This document shows positions 61,607 through 64,000 of a stretch of DNA of 64,000 nt, piece after piece. The stretch comes from Brevundimonas sp. M20. Its GTDB lineage: Bacteria > Pseudomonadota > Alphaproteobacteria > Caulobacterales > Caulobacteraceae. The DNA is taken from NCBI RefSeq assembly GCF_006547065.1, contig NZ_CP041243.1, positions 434,001-498,000 on the forward strand. Reading direction: 5' to 3'. The position numbers and the translations under genes were made by a program. The first letter of the stretch is position 1. Every line of letters starts with the position of its first letter. The notes beneath the pieces are model-generated. The model ran no database searches, was not told where the DNA came from, and saw nothing but the letters and a program-made list of their open reading frames with translations.

Positions 61607-62014
61607 GTGCGTAAGATCAAAGCTTTGGCTTTTGTCGGCGCCGCTGTGAGCCTGGCTCTCCCGGGCGTGGCCATGGCGCAATGTCTTGAACCCTCGGGTT
61701 CGGTGCGTGATCGAAGCGATTTTGTTGTGCTGGGCGTCGTCACGGAAGCGTCCACCCGCGGTAATTTTTCCGATCTCGAACTGACCTATACGGTGCAGGT
61801 GAGGGAGGTCGTGAAAGGCGCGCCGTCGGCGTCGTTCACCTTCGTCACAGTCGAGCGTGGCGCTCAGCGCGGAGCGCCAGTGCTTGATGAATGTGGAGCC
61901 CGTCCGCACCCGAGGCTTCGACCGGGGCAGGAAGCTTTCTTCTTCATGGGAGGACGGCCAGATGATCTGCACGTCCTCCGGATTGACCGTATCACCGCGC
62001 TGACTACGAATTGA
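61607..62014 (+). CDS. Small secreted protein, possibly NTR/TIMP-like
   Basis: 135 residues from GTG 61607 with GGAGGAGAG upstream; the ATG at 61589 is inside a repeat and lacks a site. The signal peptide ends at VAMAQ. The mature part ([50 protein letters not shown]) has the order of Cys and beta strands seen in small NTR/TIMP-like bacterial proteins, a weak resemblance only. It lies inside the bkd operon, between E2 and E3, where no envelope protein is expected. Function unknown. Confidence 0.65.
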   Translation: MRKIKALAFVGAAVSLALPGVAMAQCLEPSGSVRDRSDFVVLGVVTEASTRGNFSDLELTYTVQVREVVKGAPSASFTFVTVERGAQRGAPVLDECGARPHPRLRPGQEAFFFMGGRPDDLHVLRIDRITALTTN

Positions 62015-62036
62015 TCAGCACGTTTTTGGACCTGCG

Positions 62037-63434
62037 ATGACCCAGACTCTCAAAACCAAAGTCCTCATCATCGGCGCGGGCACCGGCGGCTATGTCGCGG
62101 GCATTCGCTGCGGCCAGCTGGGCCTCGACACCGTGCTGGTGGATGGCGGCAACGGCCTCGGCGGGACCTGCCTGAACGTCGGCTGCATTCCGTCCAAGGC
62201 CATCATCCACGCGGCCAACAAGTTCGAGACGGTGGCCAAGGCCGCTGACGGCGGGACGCTGGGCATCACGGCGGCCAAGCCGGCCATCGACCTGAAGCAG
62301 ACCGTCGAGTGGAAGGACGGCATCGTCAGGAAGCTGAACAACGGCGTCGCGGCCCTGCTGAAGAAGGCCAAGGTCAAGGTCATCAACGGCTGGGCGACCT
62401 TCGCCGACGCCAAGACCTGCACGGTGAAGACCGCCGACGGCGACATCACCATCACCGCCGAGCACGTCATTCTGGCCACCGGCTCCGAGCCGGTCGAACT
62501 GCCCTTCCTGCCCTTCGGCGGCGACGTGATCTCGTCCACCGAGGCCCTGTCGTTGCCGGACGTGCCGAAGAAGCTGGTCGTCGTCGGCGGCGGCTATATC
62601 GGGCTGGAGCTGGGCATCGCCTTCCGCAAGCTGGGGGCCGAAGTCGCCATCGTGGAAATGGCCGACCGCCTGCTGCCGCTGTACGACAAGGCCCTGACCG
62701 AGCCGGTCGCCAAATGGCTGCAGAAGCACGGCGTCGAACTGCACCTCGGCGCCAAGGCGGGTTCGTTCGAGAACGGGGCCCTGAACGTCACCGGCGCCGA
62801 TGGTCAGGCGCTGAAGATCAAGGCCGACAAGGTGCTGGTCACCGTCGGTCGCAAGCCGCGCACCAAGGGCTTCGGGCTGGAGAACATGGGCGTGGCCATG
62901 GCCGGGCCGTTCGTGAAGATCGACGACCGCTGCGCCACCTCGATGAAGAACGTCTGGGCGGTCGGCGACCTGACCGGCGAACCCATGCTGGCCCACAAGG
63001 GCTCGGCGCAGGGCGAGGTCGTCGCCGAGATCATCGCCGGCCATGACCGGAAGTTCGACCCGGTCACCATCGCCGCCGTCTGCTTCACCGAGCCGGAGAT
63101 CGTCTCGGCGGGTCTCGGGCCGCAGGACGTCACGGGCCGCGACGATGTGATCCAGGCCGTCTTCCCCCTGATGGCCATCGGCCGGGCGCTGGCCATCGAA
63201 GCCGGCGAGGACGGCGGTTTCGTCCGTGTTCTGGCGTCCAAGACCGACCATCGCCTGCTGGGCGTGCAAGCCGTCGGGCAGCACGTCTCGGAACTGTCCA
63301 ACAGCTTCGCCCAGATGCTGGAAATGGGCGCTGTGCTTGAGGACGTGGCCGGAACCATCCACGTCCACCCGACGCTCGGCGAGGCTTTCCATGAGGCGTC
63401 CCTGCGGGCGCTGGGGCATGCGATCCACATCTAG
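62037..63434 (+). CDS. lpd: Dihydrolipoyl dehydrogenase (E3)
   Basis: 465 residues. FAD site [15 protein letters not shown], redox disulfide [17 protein letters not shown] site [13 protein letters not shown], second FAD contact [18 protein letters not shown], and the C-terminal His-Glu pair in [15 protein letters not shown]. It reoxidises the dihydrolipoyl groups of E2 with NAD. Placed at the end of the bkd operon, it is probably its dedicated E3. The stop codon is embedded in the following repeat. Confidence 0.96.
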   Translation: MTQTLKTKVLIIGAGTGGYVAGIRCGQLGLDTVLVDGGNGLGGTCLNVGCIPSKAIIHAANKFETVAKAADGGTLGITAAKPAIDLKQTVEWKDGIVRKLNNGVAALLKKAKVKVINGWATFADAKTCTVKTADGDITITAEHVILATGSEPVELPFLPFGGDVISSTEALSLPDVPKKLVVVGGGYIGLELGIAFRKLGAEVAIVEMADRLLPLYDKALTEPVAKWLQKHGVELHLGAKAGSFENGALNVTGADGQALKIKADKVLVTVGRKPRTKGFGLENMGVAMAGPFVKIDDRCATSMKNVWAVGDLTGEPMLAHKGSAQGEVVAEIIAGHDRKFDPVTIAAVCFTEPEIVSAGLGPQDVTGRDDVIQAVFPLMAIGRALAIEAGEDGGFVRVLASKTDHRLLGVQAVGQHVSELSNSFAQMLEMGAVLEDVAGTIHVHPTLGEAFHEASLRALGHAIHI

Positions 63435-63535
63435 GGATTAGGGATTAGGGATTAGGGGAGAGGAGCGGGTTGGCGCCGGCGATCGCTGCAGCGCGCCATC
63501 GACCTGATCCCCAATCCCCAGTCCCTAATCCCTCC
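63432..63535. repeat. GGGATTA tandem / inverted repeat after lpd
   Basis: Three to four copies of TAGGGAT start at the lpd TAG (63432-63434); the far side (63507-63533) has ATCCCCAATCCCCAGTCCCT and TAATCCC in inverse orientation. The arms could form a long stem and act as a terminator between lpd and pstS. Confidence 0.65.
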
Positions 63536-63546
63536 TCGTCGTCGAA

Positions 63547-63586
63547 CCGTCACATCACCACCGGCCTCTCCGTCACAAACCTGTGG
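63547..63586 (+). promoter_or_regulatory. Putative pho box before pstS
   Basis: CCGTCACAAACCTGTGG (63570-63586) resembles the PhoB box CTGTCATAAATCTGTCA form, and a second CCGTCAC lies 23 bases upstream (63547-63553). It ends 40 bases before the pstS start, a plausible activator position. Confidence 0.55.
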
Positions 63587-63626
63587 TCCAAGCCCTGCGA
63601 ACCTAGGCTTTGTCCGGAGACTGACG

Positions 63627-64000
63627 ATGACCCGCGCCCTGCTCGCCGCCGCCTCGGCGGTCGCCCTGCTCGCCCTCGGCGCCTGCGGCGACAACAACAC
63701 CGCCACCCGCTCGGGCATCTGGGCCGCCGGCTCCTCGACGGTCTTCCCCTTCGCCACCCGCGTGGCCGAGAATTTCCAGCGCACCCAGGGCGGCGCCGCG
63801 CCGCGCGTTGAGGCGCTGGGCACCGGCGGCGGCATTCAGGCCTTCTGTCAGGGCGTCGGCCCGACCACCCCGGACATCGCCAACGCCTCGCGCCCGATGA
63901 AGAAGTCGGAGTTCGAGCTGTGCCAGAAGAACGGCGTCACCGACATCGTCGAGATCAAGATCGGCTATGACGGCATCGTCATCGCCACCGCCCGCACCGG
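63627..64000 (+). CDS. pstS: Phosphate ABC transporter substrate-binding protein, C-terminus outside window
   Basis: First 124 residues only. The N-terminus is a lipoprotein or secreted signal (LLALGACGDNN, lipobox Cys20). IWAAGSSTVFPFATRVAENF is the phosphate-binding P-loop-like segment of PstS, and ALGTGGGIQAFCQGVGPTTPDIANASRPMKKSE follows the family pattern (GTGGG, DIANASR). It binds phosphate in the periplasm for the PstCAB importer, presumably encoded beyond the edge. GGAGA lies six bases upstream of the ATG. Confidence 0.92.
   Translation, partial: MTRALLAAASAVALLALGACGDNNTATRSGIWAAGSSTVFPFATRVAENFQRTQGGAAPRVEALGTGGGIQAFCQGVGPTTPDIANASRPMKKSEFELCQKNGVTDIVEIKIGYDGIVIATART

Overview
The window is GC-rich chromosomal DNA from an alphaproteobacterium. 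Long TonB-dependent receptors, the rpmH-rnpA-yidC-engB order, a separate nrdA and nrdB, the Lrp-bkd operon and families of short palindromic intergenic repeats suggest Caulobacteraceae, probably Brevundimonas or a near relative. That placement is an inference from gene content and style; no marker gene was searched. No phage, transposase, integrase or CRISPR array is visible.

Region 1 (1-28555) is a catabolic island of about 28 kb. It holds two TonB-dependent receptors, a spinster-type MFS transporter, two carotenoid-oxygenase (lignostilbene dioxygenase type) proteins, four acyl-CoA synthetases (one feruloyl-CoA synthase-like, one cut by the window edge), three thiolases, a PaaN-type aldehyde dehydrogenase, an acyl-CoA dehydrogenase, two SDRs, a nitronate-monooxygenase-family flavoprotein, a PaaI-type thioesterase, an ACAD10/LvaA-like kinase, and two regulators (tandem HxlR, MerR). 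Eight minus-strand genes (19832 down to 9664) are packed with ATGA/GTGA overlaps or gaps of 2-11 bases. A likely scheme is outer-membrane uptake, oxidative alkene cleavage to an aldehyde, oxidation to an acid, CoA activation and thiolytic or retro-aldol shortening. The substrate cannot be read from sequence; an aromatic alkenyl, stilbenoid or isoprenoid compound is the working guess. A 20-bp element of form RRTCYN5YGCAAGTNAS occurs before five transcription units of the island and is probably the operator of its regulon. The island stops beside a tRNA-Arg(ACG) gene.

Region 2 (28744-48835) is mixed: gamma-glutamyltransferase, an LpxR-like outer-membrane protein, nrdA, a PAP2 phosphatase, an Mrr-type nuclease of lower GC, a metallophosphoesterase/nucleotidyltransferase pair, a MASE1 hybrid histidine kinase, nrdB, two paralogous TonB-C-like envelope proteins flanking a Gfo/Idh/MocA oxidoreductase, a carboxylesterase, a HAMP histidine kinase and a TVP38 membrane protein. 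NrdA lacks the usual N-terminal ATP-cone, and both nrd genes are preceded by NrdR-box-like palindromes.

Region 3 (48968-64000) is housekeeping: rpmH-rnpA-yidC-engB, an epoxide hydrolase, an LLM flavoprotein, an alpha/beta hydrolase, a pirin, then an Lrp regulator divergent from the branched-chain 2-oxoacid dehydrogenase operon (E1alpha, E1beta, E2, small secreted protein, E3), and the start of pstS behind a pho-box-like site. The E2 gene has two nearly identical lipoyl domains whose linker is encoded by a copy of an intergenic palindromic repeat that also lies at 4971-5121.
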